17,829 nucleotides of DNA from an uncultured Clostridia bacterium. Its GTDB lineage: Bacteria; Bacillota_A; Clostridia; Oscillospirales; Oscillospiraceae. This document shows positions 7,661 to 15,768 of the stretch, piece by piece. The first letter of the stretch is position 1; every line of letters starts with the position of its first letter. The notes under the pieces are model-generated. The model was not told where the DNA came from. It worked only from the letters and a program-made list of their open reading frames with translations, and did not search any database. The stretch covers positions 1 through 17,829 of the forward strand of contig CASEPH010000065.1 in the NCBI GenBank assembly GCA_949289625.1, read 5' to 3'. The translations under genes and the position numbers were made by a program.

Positions 7661-8884
7661 TTATTTCCTGGTTTTCTCATCCACCTGACGCCGCAAAATC
7701 GCATATTCCGGTGCAGCCACCGGCAAACGCATCCGGATCTCCATTTCGGGATGGGGACAGTACTCAATGGTCTCCCCTTCCCCGTTGGTCATATCCCCCA
7801 CTGTAAAGGAAAGGGGCTTTTGTCCGGGAATCAGCAGCTCCAGGGTATCCCCCTTCCAGAACCGGCCTCGCTGGGTCAGCACTGCATTGCCCTCCTGGTC
7901 GCAGGATACCACATAGGCCACCACATCCCAATCCCGGATATAGCGGGCGTCGTCATAGAACTGCTCCGGCTGTCCAAAATAGAACCCCGTGCAGTAGTGC
8001 CGGTGGCTGATCTTGTCCACCTCATCCCGCCAAACGGCCTCCAGAGGCACGCCGGCGGCAGCGGCGTCGATACCGTGCCGATAGGCATTGGTGACACAGG
8101 CCGCATAATAGGCGGATTTCGCCCGGCCTTCGATTTTGAAGGAGTTGATCCCTGCTTCTATCAGCTCCGGGATATGGTCGATCATGCACATATCCTTGGC
8201 ATTCATGATGTAGGTACCGCCGTCGTCCTCCTCAATGGGGAAATACTCCCCGGGACGCTTTTCTTCCATCAGGGCGTATTTCCACCGGCAGGGCTGGGCA
8301 CAGGCCCCATGGTTGGCATCCCGTCCCGCCAGATAGTTACTCAGCAGGCATCGGCCGGAAAAGCTCACGCACATGGCGCCGTGGACAAAGGCCTCCAGTT
8401 CCAGGTCCTCAGGAATGTTGTCCCGGATCTCCCGGATCTCGGAAAGACGCAGCTCCCTGGCCAGCACCACACGCTTGGCCCCCAGGTCATACCAGGCTTT
8501 GGCCGTATCCGCGGACACCACGCCCATCTGGGTGCTGATGTGCCGTTCCACCTGGGGTGCATACCGGGCAGCGGTCTGAAACACCCCCAGATCCCCCAGG
8601 ATAAAGGCGTCCACACCCACATCTTGGCAAAACTCCAGAAATGGGATCATCTGGCGGATCTCCCCGGTTCGGGCCAGGATGTTTGCGGTGACGTTGACTT
8701 TCACGCCGTTGGCATGGCAGAATCGCACAGCCTCCGCCAGCTCCGTGTCGCTGAAATTGCCGCACTTTGCCCGCATGCCGAAGGCTTTTCCCGCCAGATA
8801 CACCGCATCGGCCCCAAACCGCACCGCCATTTGCAGCCGTTCCGGATCTCCTGCCGGGGAGAGCAGCTCCGGTTTAACCGTCAT
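7661..8884 (-). CDS. Peptidase U32-family protein, TrhP-like tRNA uridine hydroxylation protein
   Basis: The 407-aa protein starts KPELLSPAGDPERLQMAV and carries the U32 signature around residues 164-181 (EAFVHGAMCVSFSGRCLLS). Cys172, Cys179, Cys195 and Cys199 form a cluster suited to an iron-sulfur site. Although named for a collagenase, this family is known for prephenate-dependent 5-hydroxyuridine formation at tRNA position 34 (TrhP/YegQ in E. coli, YrrN and YrrO in Bacillus). The position directly after mltG matches the Bacillus yrrL-yrrM-yrrN-yrrO region, except that the methyltransferase gene yrrM is absent. The start is set by AGGAG seven bases before ATG and overlaps the mltG end by 11 bases; a 57-residue in-frame extension is a shadow of mltG. 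Which of the Bacillus paralogues it matches is not clear. Confidence 0.88.
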   Translation of the reverse strand: MTVKPELLSPAGDPERLQMAVRFGADAVYLAGKAFGMRAKCGNFSDTELAEAVRFCHANGVKVNVTANILARTGEIRQMIPFLEFCQDVGVDAFILGDLGVFQTAARYAPQVERHISTQMGVVSADTAKAWYDLGAKRVVLARELRLSEIREIRDNIPEDLELEAFVHGAMCVSFSGRCLLSNYLAGRDANHGACAQPCRWKYALMEEKRPGEYFPIEEDDGGTYIMNAKDMCMIDHIPELIEAGINSFKIEGRAKSAYYAACVTNAYRHGIDAAAAGVPLEAVWRDEVDKISHRHYCTGFYFGQPEQFYDDARYIRDWDVVAYVVSCDQEGNAVLTQRGRFWKGDTLELLIPGQKPLSFTVGDMTNGEGETIEYCPHPEMEIRMRLPVAAPEYAILRRQVDEKTRK

Positions 8885-10418
8885 CGTCGGTCTCCTCTCC
8901 CGCTTCAATGGGCACCTGTTCGTAGGGCGCATCTCCCTCTGTATCCTCGTTCCCAGGCCCAGCCGGGGCTTCAATGTCGGGACCTTCGTCCGTTTCCGCA
9001 GCAGGATCCACCTCAGCCGGATCGTCGGCCTCCACCACATCGGTCTCCTCCGCATCGTCGGACTCCGGCTCTACGCCGTCCAGGAAATCCTGCTGATCCA
9101 TATAGGTCTCAAAGAACCGGTGGGTACCGTCGCTGTCCAGCGCATAGAAGAAGTAGTCCGACTCCTCGGGATAGATGGCCGCCATAATGCTGGCCAGGCC
9201 CGGGTTTGCAATGGGTCCAGGCGGCAGGCCCTTGTACTTGTAGGTATTGTAGGGGTTGTCCACCGCCAAATCGTTGGCCGTCAACTCTGTTTTATGCTCA
9301 CCCAGGGCATATTCCACCGTTGCGTCGATCTGCAAAAGCTCGTGGACATGGGTGGTCAAACGGTTGTAGATGACCGAGGAAATCAGCGACCGTTCCTGAT
9401 CGGAACCGGCTTCCTTCTCGATGAGAGATGCCACCGTCAGAACCTTATACACATCCATCATGGAATTTTCAATTTCCTCTTCGGTGAAGGTTCCCTCCTC
9501 CTCCATGCTCTGCCGGATGAAGGCATTGAGCTCATCAATGGCGGCAAGCATTTCGTCGGACATCTTTCCGGAGAGGTTGCTCAGGAATTTATTGATGACA
9601 CGCTCCGGGTCATCGTCCACATAGAACTCATAGGTATCGGGGAATAGGTAGCCCTCCAGCCGATTGGGCTCGCCATAGGGCAGATCCGCCAAAAAATCGT
9701 AATCAAACTCATAATTGGCCGCAGTGTCCTCCAACTCCTCCAGGGTGCAGACCCCATTCTCCGCTAAAATCTCAAAGATCTGATCGCAGGTATAGCCCTC
9801 GGGGAAGGTCAGCGTCACCGTCTTACGGCTCTCGCTGGAGGAAGCCAGGCCGTAGACCAGGGCATGATAGTCAAACTGCTGGTTCAGCTCAAAGGTACCG
9901 GTGCCGATTTTTTCCTCCGCGTTGCTGAATTTCCCATAGAGGACGAACAGGAACTTATAGTTGATGAGGCCGTGATCCTTGAGATTCTGGGCCACATCCT
10001 CCAGGGTATCCCCCTGGTTGATGGTGATGGTAACTACGTTGTCGGGCTTGGTCAGGGCCAGCACATCGTCTGCGGCAAACCACATCACCACCGCCAGCAC
10101 CACAGAGGCCACCAGCACACTGAGCATATACGCCACGGTGCGTTTTAGGGATTTCGGTCGTGGCCCGCCCTGGTCCTCCTCGTCATAGTAATCTTCGTAG
10201 TCCTCGTCATAATACTCGCCATCGTAGTCGTCGTCATAGACCACGTCCTCGTCATAGCCGTCGTATTCGCCCGCATCCTCGTAGGCCATGTCTTCGTCAT
10301 AGCCCATATCGTCGCCGTCGTATTCCATTCCGTCGGCGTTGTAATCAAGGCTGTCGTTGTCCACGGACATCGGCTCCTCCATAGGCTCCTCCGCCTGTCC
10401 GCGCTTCTTTTTAAACAT
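8874..10418 (-). CDS. mltG: Endolytic murein transglycosylase MltG with acidic extensions
   Basis: MltG (YceG/YrrL) cleaves nascent glycan strands at the membrane and limits peptidoglycan chain length. This 514-aa protein has a short basic start (MFKKKRGQ), a cytoplasmic Asp/Tyr/Glu-rich tract (about residues 20-82), one membrane segment (about 95-117), a LysM-like region (about 127-180) and the catalytic domain. The catalytic Glu is probably Glu334 in SLIEKEAG, and the hallmark YKYKGLPPGPIANPG follows (about 394-407). An extracytoplasmic acidic Pro/Ala-rich tail (about 450-514) ends it. Typical members have about 340-380 residues, so both extensions are additions. The ATG at 10418 follows GGAGG by seven bases; a GTG six codons earlier would put that ribosome binding site inside the gene. 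It overlaps the upstream gene by eight bases. Confidence 0.93.
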   Translation of the reverse strand: MFKKKRGQAEEPMEEPMSVDNDSLDYNADGMEYDGDDMGYDEDMAYEDAGEYDGYDEDVVYDDDYDGEYYDEDYEDYYDEEDQGGPRPKSLKRTVAYMLSVLVASVVLAVVMWFAADDVLALTKPDNVVTITINQGDTLEDVAQNLKDHGLINYKFLFVLYGKFSNAEEKIGTGTFELNQQFDYHALVYGLASSSESRKTVTLTFPEGYTCDQIFEILAENGVCTLEELEDTAANYEFDYDFLADLPYGEPNRLEGYLFPDTYEFYVDDDPERVINKFLSNLSGKMSDEMLAAIDELNAFIRQSMEEEGTFTEEEIENSMMDVYKVLTVASLIEKEAGSDQERSLISSVIYNRLTTHVHELLQIDATVEYALGEHKTELTANDLAVDNPYNTYKYKGLPPGPIANPGLASIMAAIYPEESDYFFYALDSDGTHRFFETYMDQQDFLDGVEPESDDAEETDVVEADDPAEVDPAAETDEGPDIEAPAGPGNEDTEGDAPYEQVPIEAGEETDDDG

Positions 10419-10971
10419 GCCTCGCCCTCCGTTCACACTGAATAATTGTTTGATCCGTTACCACGGCGTCCATTGTTTTGTCGTGCCCCTCCATGGGCAC
10501 TGCCTCCAGGAGATTGCCATGATAGCATATCCCCACGGACTTTCCCGGATATTCCGCCAAAAAGCGGTCATAGTATCCTTTGCCCCGGCCCAATCTGCCG
10601 CCCAAAGGATCAAAGGCCATTCCGGGCACCAAGACCAGGTCAATTTCCTCCGGCATTACCTTCGGGGCATCCTCTTGGGGTTCTGAGATTCCCATGGTTC
10701 CGGGGACCAGTTCCTTCAAATCTGAAATCAGCCGTGCCGTCATCGTACCGTCCGGCTCGCATCGCGGCAGCACCAATCGTTTCCCCTGCTCCAGGGTCTC
10801 CCGCAGCACCTGTCCCAGATTTGCTTCTCCCGGCATAGCCGCATAGGCCATCACCGTTTTCGCCTGATGAAACCAGGGATGACCCAGCACATGCCGGCAC
10901 AGCCGATGGTCGTCGCCCGGCCGAGGATTTTGGCGGAGCCGCTGGCGCAGCTGACGCTTATCTTCTCTCAT
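10411..10971 (-). CDS. 5-formyltetrahydrofolate cyclo-ligase
   Basis: Converts 5-formyl-THF to 5,10-methenyl-THF with ATP, returning folate to the one-carbon pool. The 186-aa length fits the family. It begins MREDKRQLRQRLRQ with the usual basic helix. The signature VPGMAFDPLGGRLGRGKGYY (about 115-134), followed by a DR pair, contains the conserved nucleotide and folate site residues. The chosen ATG overlaps the end of the DJ-1-like gene by 14 bases; only a distant GAGGTGG is present, so expression is probably coupled. A longer in-frame reading adds 63 residues with no family similarity. The family is named MTHFS or YgfA/FAU. Confidence 0.93.
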   Translation of the reverse strand: MREDKRQLRQRLRQNPRPGDDHRLCRHVLGHPWFHQAKTVMAYAAMPGEANLGQVLRETLEQGKRLVLPRCEPDGTMTARLISDLKELVPGTMGISEPQEDAPKVMPEEIDLVLVPGMAFDPLGGRLGRGKGYYDRFLAEYPGKSVGICYHGNLLEAVPMEGHDKTMDAVVTDQTIIQCERRARHV

Positions 10972-11506
10972 ACACCATATATCCGGCCACCTCATCCGGG
11001 GTATAGCTGCCCTGGAAAACACCGGCAAGTTGAAGTCCAAATTCAATGGCTGCCCCAGGGGCCCGTCCGGTGATGATCTTTCCGTCCACCACCGTCTCCC
11101 GTTCCGGATGGACGATGGCCTGACCCATACCGCTTTCACAGCCGGGATAGCAAACGGCATTCCGTCCGTCCAGATAGCCCCGTTTGCCCAGGATCATGGG
11201 TGCTGCGCAAATGGCAGCCACATAGCGGTCCTGTTTCAGGGCGTATTCCACTGCGGCCATGGCGCCTTCGCTCTCCTCAATGGAGGTAACGCCGCCCATA
11301 CCGCCAGGCAGCACGATCATGTCCATGTGTGCCAGGTCCATCTCCTCCAAGGTGATGTCCGCCTGGATGGAAATGCCGTGAGCACCTTCCACCAGCTTGC
11401 CGCCGATCCCCACATACTGCACCGGGATCTGTGCCCGCCGAAGCACATCGCCGGGGGCGATGGCCTCCGTCTCTTCAAAGCCTTTTCCCAACAGAATATA
11501 TACCAT
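10958..11506 (-). CDS. DJ-1/PfpI family protein
   Basis: The 182-aa protein has the DJ-1/PfpI fold signals: an N-terminal VYILLGKGFEETEAIAPGDV with the conserved acidic residue, a MIVLPGGMGG segment (about 63-72), and a nucleophile elbow AAICAAPMIL with Cys100. Relatives include human DJ-1 and the YajL/ThiJ group, variously linked to protein or glyoxal damage repair and stress response; the substrate here cannot be told from sequence. AGGAG lies eight bases before the ATG, and an adjacent GTG one codon earlier is also possible. The ATG shares its first base with the stop of the kinase gene (TGATG), indicating coupled translation. Confidence 0.92.
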   Translation of the reverse strand: MVYILLGKGFEETEAIAPGDVLRRAQIPVQYVGIGGKLVEGAHGISIQADITLEEMDLAHMDMIVLPGGMGGVTSIEESEGAMAAVEYALKQDRYVAAICAAPMILGKRGYLDGRNAVCYPGCESGMGQAIVHPERETVVDGKIITGRAPGAAIEFGLQLAGVFQGSYTPDEVAGYMVYERR

Positions 11507-12168
11507 CACAATATCTCCTTTACCGCCTGATAGACATCCTCGTGAATCTCCTCAATGGAGCGCATTTTTCCGTCCCTGGTACAGGCGATCCTGTGCCAGC
11601 CAAACCGGTCCGCAGCCTCTGCCGCTGCGATTCTGCACTGCCGCAGGTAGCTGATATCCTTCTCGTGGATGTCCGCTTCCGTATTGGTCAGAAGCTCCCG
11701 CCGGTGCATGTTGATCTCCGTCAGGTCCACCGGCACATCCAGATAGAGCACCAGATCCGGAGCAGGAAGCCCCAGAAGCCCATATTCAAAATCAAAGAGC
11801 CAATCCAAAAACGCCTTCCGTTCCTCTGGCGGAAGCTTGGAACCCTGATGCACCGCGTTAGAGGTGGTGTACCGGTCCGAAAGCACCAGGCCGCCTGCTT
11901 CATAATAGCCGCCCCAATCCTGTTTATAGGAGGCGTACCGGTCCACCGCAAAGAAGGTGGACGCCGCATAGGCGTTGACGTCCGACGGCTTATCGCCAAA
12001 GTCCCCGTTCAAATACATCTGGATCAGGGCCGAGGAGCGCTCCGAATATCGAGGAAACTCCACCTTCCGGCAATCCACATGCTCCCGCACCAGCCGCTCC
12101 ATCAGCGCCGCGCACTGGGTTGCTTTTCCGGAACCATCCGTTCCCTCCAGTACGATCAGTTTCCCCAT
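11506..12168 (-). CDS. Thymidylate kinase-like nucleoside monophosphate kinase
   Basis: A P-loop kinase of 220 aa, starting GKLIVLEGTDGSGKATQ. The LSDRYTTSNAVHQG stretch (about 96-109) matches the DRY/NMP-binding motif of dTMP kinases, and PAPDLVLYLDVP is the typical following strand. The likely reaction is dTMP to dTDP in DNA precursor synthesis. The Walker A lysine is followed by Ala rather than the usual Ser/Thr (GSGKAT), which is worth noting because that side chain normally helps bind magnesium; the adjacent Thr may substitute. The gene starts four bases after the glycosyltransferase stop with AAAGGA as ribosome binding site. It is not next to holB, the common tmk neighbour, so it might be a second or variant kinase. 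Confidence 0.87.
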   Translation of the reverse strand: MGKLIVLEGTDGSGKATQCAALMERLVREHVDCRKVEFPRYSERSSALIQMYLNGDFGDKPSDVNAYAASTFFAVDRYASYKQDWGGYYEAGGLVLSDRYTTSNAVHQGSKLPPEERKAFLDWLFDFEYGLLGLPAPDLVLYLDVPVDLTEINMHRRELLTNTEADIHEKDISYLRQCRIAAAEAADRFGWHRIACTRDGKMRSIEEIHEDVYQAVKEIL

Positions 12169-12172
12169 GGTA

Positions 12173-12892
12173 TCATCCTTTCATCCGCTGCAAAATGACC
12201 TTTCCCACAAACTTGGGCAGGCGCAGCATACGGCCAAATCGTTTTGGTTCCTGGATCAGCCGGTATAGCCACTCCAGATTGCAGCGGATCATCCACCGGG
12301 GCGCACGTTTCACATTGCCGGCAAAGCCGTCCAGGCTGCCGCCCAAACCGGCCATCATGCCCACCTGGAGTTCCTGTCGGTGCCCAAACATAAAGTATTC
12401 CTGCTTGGGCGCACCCAGACAGACAAAGAGCACATCCGGTTTCTTTGCATTGATCTCCGCCACCACCGGCCCATCCTCCTGGAAGTAGCCGTCATGGGTG
12501 CCGCAGATCCGCAGGCCGGGAAACCGGGCTTTCAGCTTTTCCGCAGCGGCTTCTGCCACGCCGGGCTTGCTGCCCAGAAAGAAAAAGGTTTTCTCCGTTT
12601 TCGACAGCCGTTCCATCAACGCCGCGGCAAAATCGATCCCCGCCACCTTCTGTTTCAGGGGCGTTCCCAGGATCTTCGCCCCCAGCACCACACCGGCACC
12701 GTCCGGCAGCACCAGGTCCGCCTGGGACAGCAGCTGCCGCAGTTCCGAATTCTGCATGGCCTCGTAGACGATCTCCGCATTGGGCGTCACACAGCAGGCA
12801 GCGCCCGGAGCATCCATGAGCCGAATCGCTTGATCCAGCGCTTCTTCCATGGTTACATTGTCAAAGGGGACGCCCATTACCTCCACACGCAT
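12173..12892 (-). CDS. WecG/TagA/CpsF family glycosyltransferase
   Basis: The 239-aa protein carries the family landmarks: VEVMGVPFDNVTMEEAL at the start, TPNAE (about 36-40), LPDGAGVV (about 62-69) with the probable catalytic Asp64, FFLGSKPGVAEAA, and VCLGAPKQE (about 157-165). The C-terminal basic helix is the membrane-association appendage seen in TagA. Family members transfer N-acetylmannosamine to lipid-linked N-acetylglucosamine (wall teichoic acid linkage) or make related surface glycans; the product here is not determined. The ATG at 12892 follows AGGAG. Two earlier in-frame starts are rejected because they fall at or upstream of the likely transcription start. It is first in a six-gene run. 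Confidence 0.93.
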   Translation of the reverse strand: MRVEVMGVPFDNVTMEEALDQAIRLMDAPGAACCVTPNAEIVYEAMQNSELRQLLSQADLVLPDGAGVVLGAKILGTPLKQKVAGIDFAAALMERLSKTEKTFFFLGSKPGVAEAAAEKLKARFPGLRICGTHDGYFQEDGPVVAEINAKKPDVLFVCLGAPKQEYFMFGHRQELQVGMMAGLGGSLDGFAGNVKRAPRWMIRCNLEWLYRLIQEPKRFGRMLRLPKFVGKVILQRMKG

Positions 12893-12935
12893 TCCTGTAC
12901 CCACTCCTGACGCAAAAATTCTCATAGGTCTGTCT

Positions 12936-12964
12936 ATTTTAGCACAGTTTCTTCCCATTGTCTA
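12936..12964 (-). promoter_or_regulatory. Sigma-A promoter of the tagA-to-U32 operon
   Basis: On the minus strand TAGACA (12959-12964), a 17-base spacer and TAAAAT (12936-12941), preceded by TGC, give a near-consensus extended promoter. Transcription would start near 12929, about 37 bases before the chosen tagA ATG. No further promoter is evident down to 7661. Confidence 0.75.
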
Positions 12965-12996
12965 CGAAAATTTCCCTGCTTTGGGAACGAGAAAGG

Positions 12997-13030
12997 CCGG
13001 AGTCCAAAGGGTTTCCCCTTGGGACTCCGG
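12997..13030 (-). terminator. Terminator of the transporter operon
   Basis: CCGGAGTCC (12997-13005) pairs with GGACTCCGG (13022-13030). After one mismatch, AAGG (13007-13010) pairs with CCTT (13017-13020). The stem starts eight bases after the ATPase stop and is followed on the minus strand by a moderately pyrimidine-rich CCTTTCTCG. It also separates this operon from the next promoter. Confidence 0.75.
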
Positions 13031-13037
13031 CGCAATA

Positions 13038-13787
13038 TCACTTGACTTCATGGAGGAACCGGCTCAGGAATTCCTGGGTCCGGGGCTGACTGGGATGCTC
13101 AAACACCGACTCGGGATCTCCCTCCTCACAGATGACCCCTTCGGACATAAAGACCACATGGTTGCTCACGTCCCGAGCAAAGGCCATCTCATGGGTCACC
13201 ACGATCATGGTCATGCCTTCCCTTGCCAGGTCCCGCATGACTGCCAGCACCTCACCCACCATTTCCGGGTCCAGAGCCGAAGTAGGCTCGTCAAAGAGCA
13301 GCAGCTCCGGTTCCATGGCCAGCGCCCGGGCAATGGCCACCCGCTGCTTCTGTCCGCCGGACAGCTGCCGGGGCCGGGCATTGATATAAGGTGCCATACC
13401 CACCTTTTCCAGATACTTCATGGCGTTCTCCCGAGCTGCTTCCTTTTTGCGGTGAAGGACCTTGGTCTGTCCCACCATACAGTTTTCCAGCACGGTCATA
13501 TTGTCGAAGAGGTTGAAGGACTGGAACACCATCCCCACTTTGGTCCGGTATTCCCAGGCCTTGACTCCCTTGCCGTTGATCTTCTGATCGTGGAAACAGA
13601 TCTCGCCGCTGGTGGGAGTCTCCAGCAGATTGATGCACCGCAGCAGCGTGGATTTACCGGAGCCGGAAGCGCCGATGATACAAGTCACGTCTCCCTGGGA
13701 TACGGTAAAATCAATATCCTTGAGCACCGCGTTTGCTCCGAAGGATTTGGACAGATGCTTCACCTGAAGAATCACATTGCCTGCCAT
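13038..13787 (-). CDS. Amino acid ABC transporter ATP-binding protein, probably for lysine
   Basis: A 249-aa ATPase of the polar amino acid (GlnQ/HisP) type. Walker A is GASGSGKST (39-47), the Q-loop Gln is at 89, the signature is LSGGQ (142-146), Walker B is LLLFDEP (162-168) and the H-loop His is at 199, so all catalytic elements are present. It would power import through the permease encoded one base upstream. The substrate cannot be read from the ATPase; lysine is inferred from the riboswitch heading the operon. A purine-rich AAAGGGGA precedes the ATG. It is the last gene of the operon and is followed by a strong hairpin. Confidence 0.95.
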   Translation of the reverse strand: MAGNVILQVKHLSKSFGANAVLKDIDFTVSQGDVTCIIGASGSGKSTLLRCINLLETPTSGEICFHDQKINGKGVKAWEYRTKVGMVFQSFNLFDNMTVLENCMVGQTKVLHRKKEAARENAMKYLEKVGMAPYINARPRQLSGGQKQRVAIARALAMEPELLLFDEPTSALDPEMVGEVLAVMRDLAREGMTMIVVTHEMAFARDVSNHVVFMSEGVICEEGDPESVFEHPSQPRTQEFLSRFLHEVK

Positions 13788-13788
13788 A

Positions 13789-14637
13789 TCACCGTCCCCT
13801 TTCTATGGTCTGTTCGTGTTCCGGGCTGCGCTCATCAAAATTGCTGCCCTTGCCAGGATAATTCAGCATGCCTGCCGTAGGAGCCAGCTGATCCGTCGTG
13901 GCAAGAGAATAGCTGGAACTGCCAGCCAGCACTTTCTCCCAGAGCCGGAGCAGGAAGGAGGCGATCAGAGTCATGCAGAGATACCCCACCATCTCAATGG
14001 TAGCCGAGGGGAAATAAAGATATGTAGCGCCCACCACAGCCCGGTGTGTGGCGAAGAAGTCCGTAAAGGAGATGATGAACATGACGGAGGTATCCTTCAC
14101 GTTGATAATAAAGTTGTTTCCGATCTGGGGCAGGATGTTCCGCAGAGCCTGGGGCAGGATCACATACAGCATAGTTTTCACATGATTCATGCCGATGGCC
14201 TTGGCCCCCTCGGTCTGTCCCGGGTCAATGGACAAAATGCCGCCCCGGACCGTTTCCGCCATATAGGCGCCCGTATTGATGGACACCACCAGAATGGCTG
14301 CCAGCCACACATTGGAGAACTGCACCGCGTTATTGGTGAAATAGGGCAGTCCGTAGTAGACAAACACCGCCTGGAGCACCATAGGGGTCCCGCGGAACAC
14401 CTCCACATAGATCCGGACCACCACCCGGATCACCGCCAGGAAAAACCGCTTTACGGGGTGATCGGTCTTGGTATGGGGAATGGTCTGGAGCACGCCGCAG
14501 ATAAAGCCGATGATGCAGCCAATGACCGTAGCCACCAGTGCAAGCACCAGCGTATTTTTAATACCTGAGAAATAAGAGCCGCTGTATTTGGTCCATAGCT
14601 TTGCAATGTCCTGCCCCAGTTGTAGGATTCGATCCAA
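13789..14637 (-). CDS. Amino acid ABC transporter permease, probably for lysine
   Basis: A 282-aa inner-membrane permease of the HisM/GlnP type. Hydrophobic segments begin with [20 protein letters not shown], followed by [20 protein letters not shown], and the EAA loop that contacts the ATPase is [20 protein letters not shown] with the downstream [17 protein letters not shown] hydrophilic tail of about 45 residues follows the last membrane segment. The start appears to be TTG at 14637: AAGGGAG lies nine bases before it, an in-frame TAA occurs nine codons upstream, and no other suitable start precedes the first membrane segment. Two hairpins separate it from the binding protein gene. Confidence 0.93.
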   Translation of the reverse strand: MDRILQLGQDIAKLWTKYSGSYFSGIKNTLVLALVATVIGCIIGFICGVLQTIPHTKTDHPVKRFFLAVIRVVVRIYVEVFRGTPMVLQAVFVYYGLPYFTNNAVQFSNVWLAAILVVSINTGAYMAETVRGGILSIDPGQTEGAKAIGMNHVKTMLYVILPQALRNILPQIGNNFIINVKDTSVMFIISFTDFFATHRAVVGATYLYFPSATIEMVGYLCMTLIASFLLRLWEKVLAGSSSYSLATTDQLAPTAGMLNYPGKGSNFDERSPEHEQTIERGR

Positions 14638-14664
14638 TTGGAAGCACTCCCTTCTCTTTTCTTA

Positions 14665-14710
14665 GGCCCCAAAGCAGGGGCCCAGGCGAGGGGCACTATC
14701 CCCTCGCCTG
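14665..14710 (-). promoter_or_regulatory. Two adjacent hairpins between binding protein and permease genes
   Basis: A perfect 11-bp stem CAGGCGAGGGG/CCCCTCGCCTG (14683-14693 with 14700-14710) is followed on the minus strand by a smaller GGCCCC/GGGGCC stem (14665-14670 with 14677-14682). No T-run follows. Such stems between binding protein and permease genes commonly stabilise the upstream mRNA or reduce read-through, giving excess binding protein. That role is inference. Confidence 0.6.
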
Positions 14711-14726
14711 CTATACAATGTTTGGA

Positions 14727-15668
14727 TTATTCGCCCACAGGCTGCACAGCGATTGCTTCGTTCATGAGATCGTTAAAATCGTCCGCAGTCATAGTGCCCA
14801 GCACGCTGTTGATGGCGTCCACCAGGGCGGTGTTGCCCTTCTGGACAGAGATGCCGATATTGATCTCGCCCTCATCCACGGTAAAACCGTCCTCGGAATC
14901 GCTGAAATCCAGGATCTTCATGTCAGGATAGGCGGCTACAGCACCCATGGCAGTGGGCATATCCGTGCAGATGAAGTCCACCTGATCGGTCTCCAGGGCC
15001 ATCAGCATGGCAGGGGCGGTCTCTGCTGCGGTCTGGATCTGAGCTCCCTCGATCTGGGGCAGCATGGAGTCATACCAGATGGTGGCGATCTGGGCGGTGC
15101 AGGTACCGCCGGAGAGATCGGAAAGCCCTGCCGCATTGGCATAGGGGCCATCTGCCTTGGTCACGCAGACAATGGAGGCATAGAAGTAGGGACCGGCAAA
15201 GTCCACCTGCTCCATCCGTTCCGCCGTCATGGACTGACCGGCAATCACCGCGTCATAGGTACCGGTCTGAACGCCGGGCACCAGGGAATCCCAGTCGGTG
15301 CGGATGACTTCCAGTTCCCAGCCGTTGGCTTCGCAGATCTTCTTCGCGATCATCACGTCGTAGCCGTTGGCATAGTCGGTGGAATCCTTGATGGGCACAG
15401 CGCCGTTGCTGTCGTCGGTCTGGGTCCAGTTATAGGGGGCGTAGGCGCACTCCATCGCGATAGTGAGCACGCCGTCCTCCAAACCGGGAATGGCAGCGCT
15501 GTCACCGGCAGAAGCCGCCTCGGTGGCTGCCGCCTCAGTGGTAGCCGTTTCCGCAGACTCAGCCGAAGTTGCTGTTTCCTCGGACGCCACGGACGTCTCT
15601 TCCGTACCGCAGGCCGTCATACCAAGCAGCATGGCCGCAGCCAAAAGCAAAGCAAAAATTTTCTTCAT
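14727..15668 (-). CDS. Amino acid ABC transporter substrate-binding lipoprotein, probably lysine-binding
   Basis: A 313-aa family 3 solute-binding protein. The signal peptide KKIFALLLAAAMLLGMTAC ends in a lipobox with lipidated Cys20, so it is anchored on the outer face of the membrane. A low-complexity Ala/Thr/Ser/Glu linker (about 22-58) leads to the binding domain, opening with VLTIAMECAYAPYNW and continuing with NGYDVMIAKKICEA and YDAVIAGQSMTAERMEQVDF, all typical of polar amino acid binders. The ATG at 15668 follows GGAGG by eight bases; an upstream GTG would include that site. It is the first gene after the lysine riboswitch, which is the basis for assigning lysine; the pocket residues alone do not prove it. 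Confidence 0.93.
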   Translation of the reverse strand: MKKIFALLLAAAMLLGMTACGTEETSVASEETATSAESAETATTEAAATEAASAGDSAAIPGLEDGVLTIAMECAYAPYNWTQTDDSNGAVPIKDSTDYANGYDVMIAKKICEANGWELEVIRTDWDSLVPGVQTGTYDAVIAGQSMTAERMEQVDFAGPYFYASIVCVTKADGPYANAAGLSDLSGGTCTAQIATIWYDSMLPQIEGAQIQTAAETAPAMLMALETDQVDFICTDMPTAMGAVAAYPDMKILDFSDSEDGFTVDEGEINIGISVQKGNTALVDAINSVLGTMTADDFNDLMNEAIAVQPVGE

Positions 15669-15690
15669 GATCGTTTCCTCCACTTTTTAC

Positions 15691-15732
15691 AAAATAAATC
15701 AGCCATGGACAACTGGAGTCATCCATGGCTGA
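15691..15732 (-). terminator. Riboswitch expression-platform terminator hairpin
   Basis: TCAGCCATGGA (15699-15709) pairs perfectly with TCCATGGCTGA (15722-15732) around a 12-base loop. On the minus strand it exits into TTTATTTT. It lies between the lysine aptamer and the binding-protein ribosome binding site, where a lysine-induced premature terminator is expected. Confidence 0.85.
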
Positions 15733-15768
15733 ATACACGACTAAATCTTTAGACAGTATCATGACCGG

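Noticed and set aside
8885..9055. 57-residue N-terminal extension of the U32 protein
   Set aside because: Arg-rich frame shadowing the acidic tail of mltG; AGGAG directly precedes the ATG at 8884.
7442..9187. 581-aa plus-strand open frame across the carA-U32 region
   Set aside because: It spans a promoter, a terminator and two minus-strand genes, and its C-terminal part is Pro/Arg/His-rich noise.
10972..11160. 63-residue N-terminal extension of the formyl-THF cyclo-ligase
   Set aside because: It lies within the DJ-1-like gene and does not resemble the family, which starts with the basic helix at the chosen ATG.
12893..12958. Upstream starts for the TagA-like protein
   Set aside because: The frame's first start precedes the predicted transcription start and the second (12925) would be nearly leaderless with no ribosome binding site.
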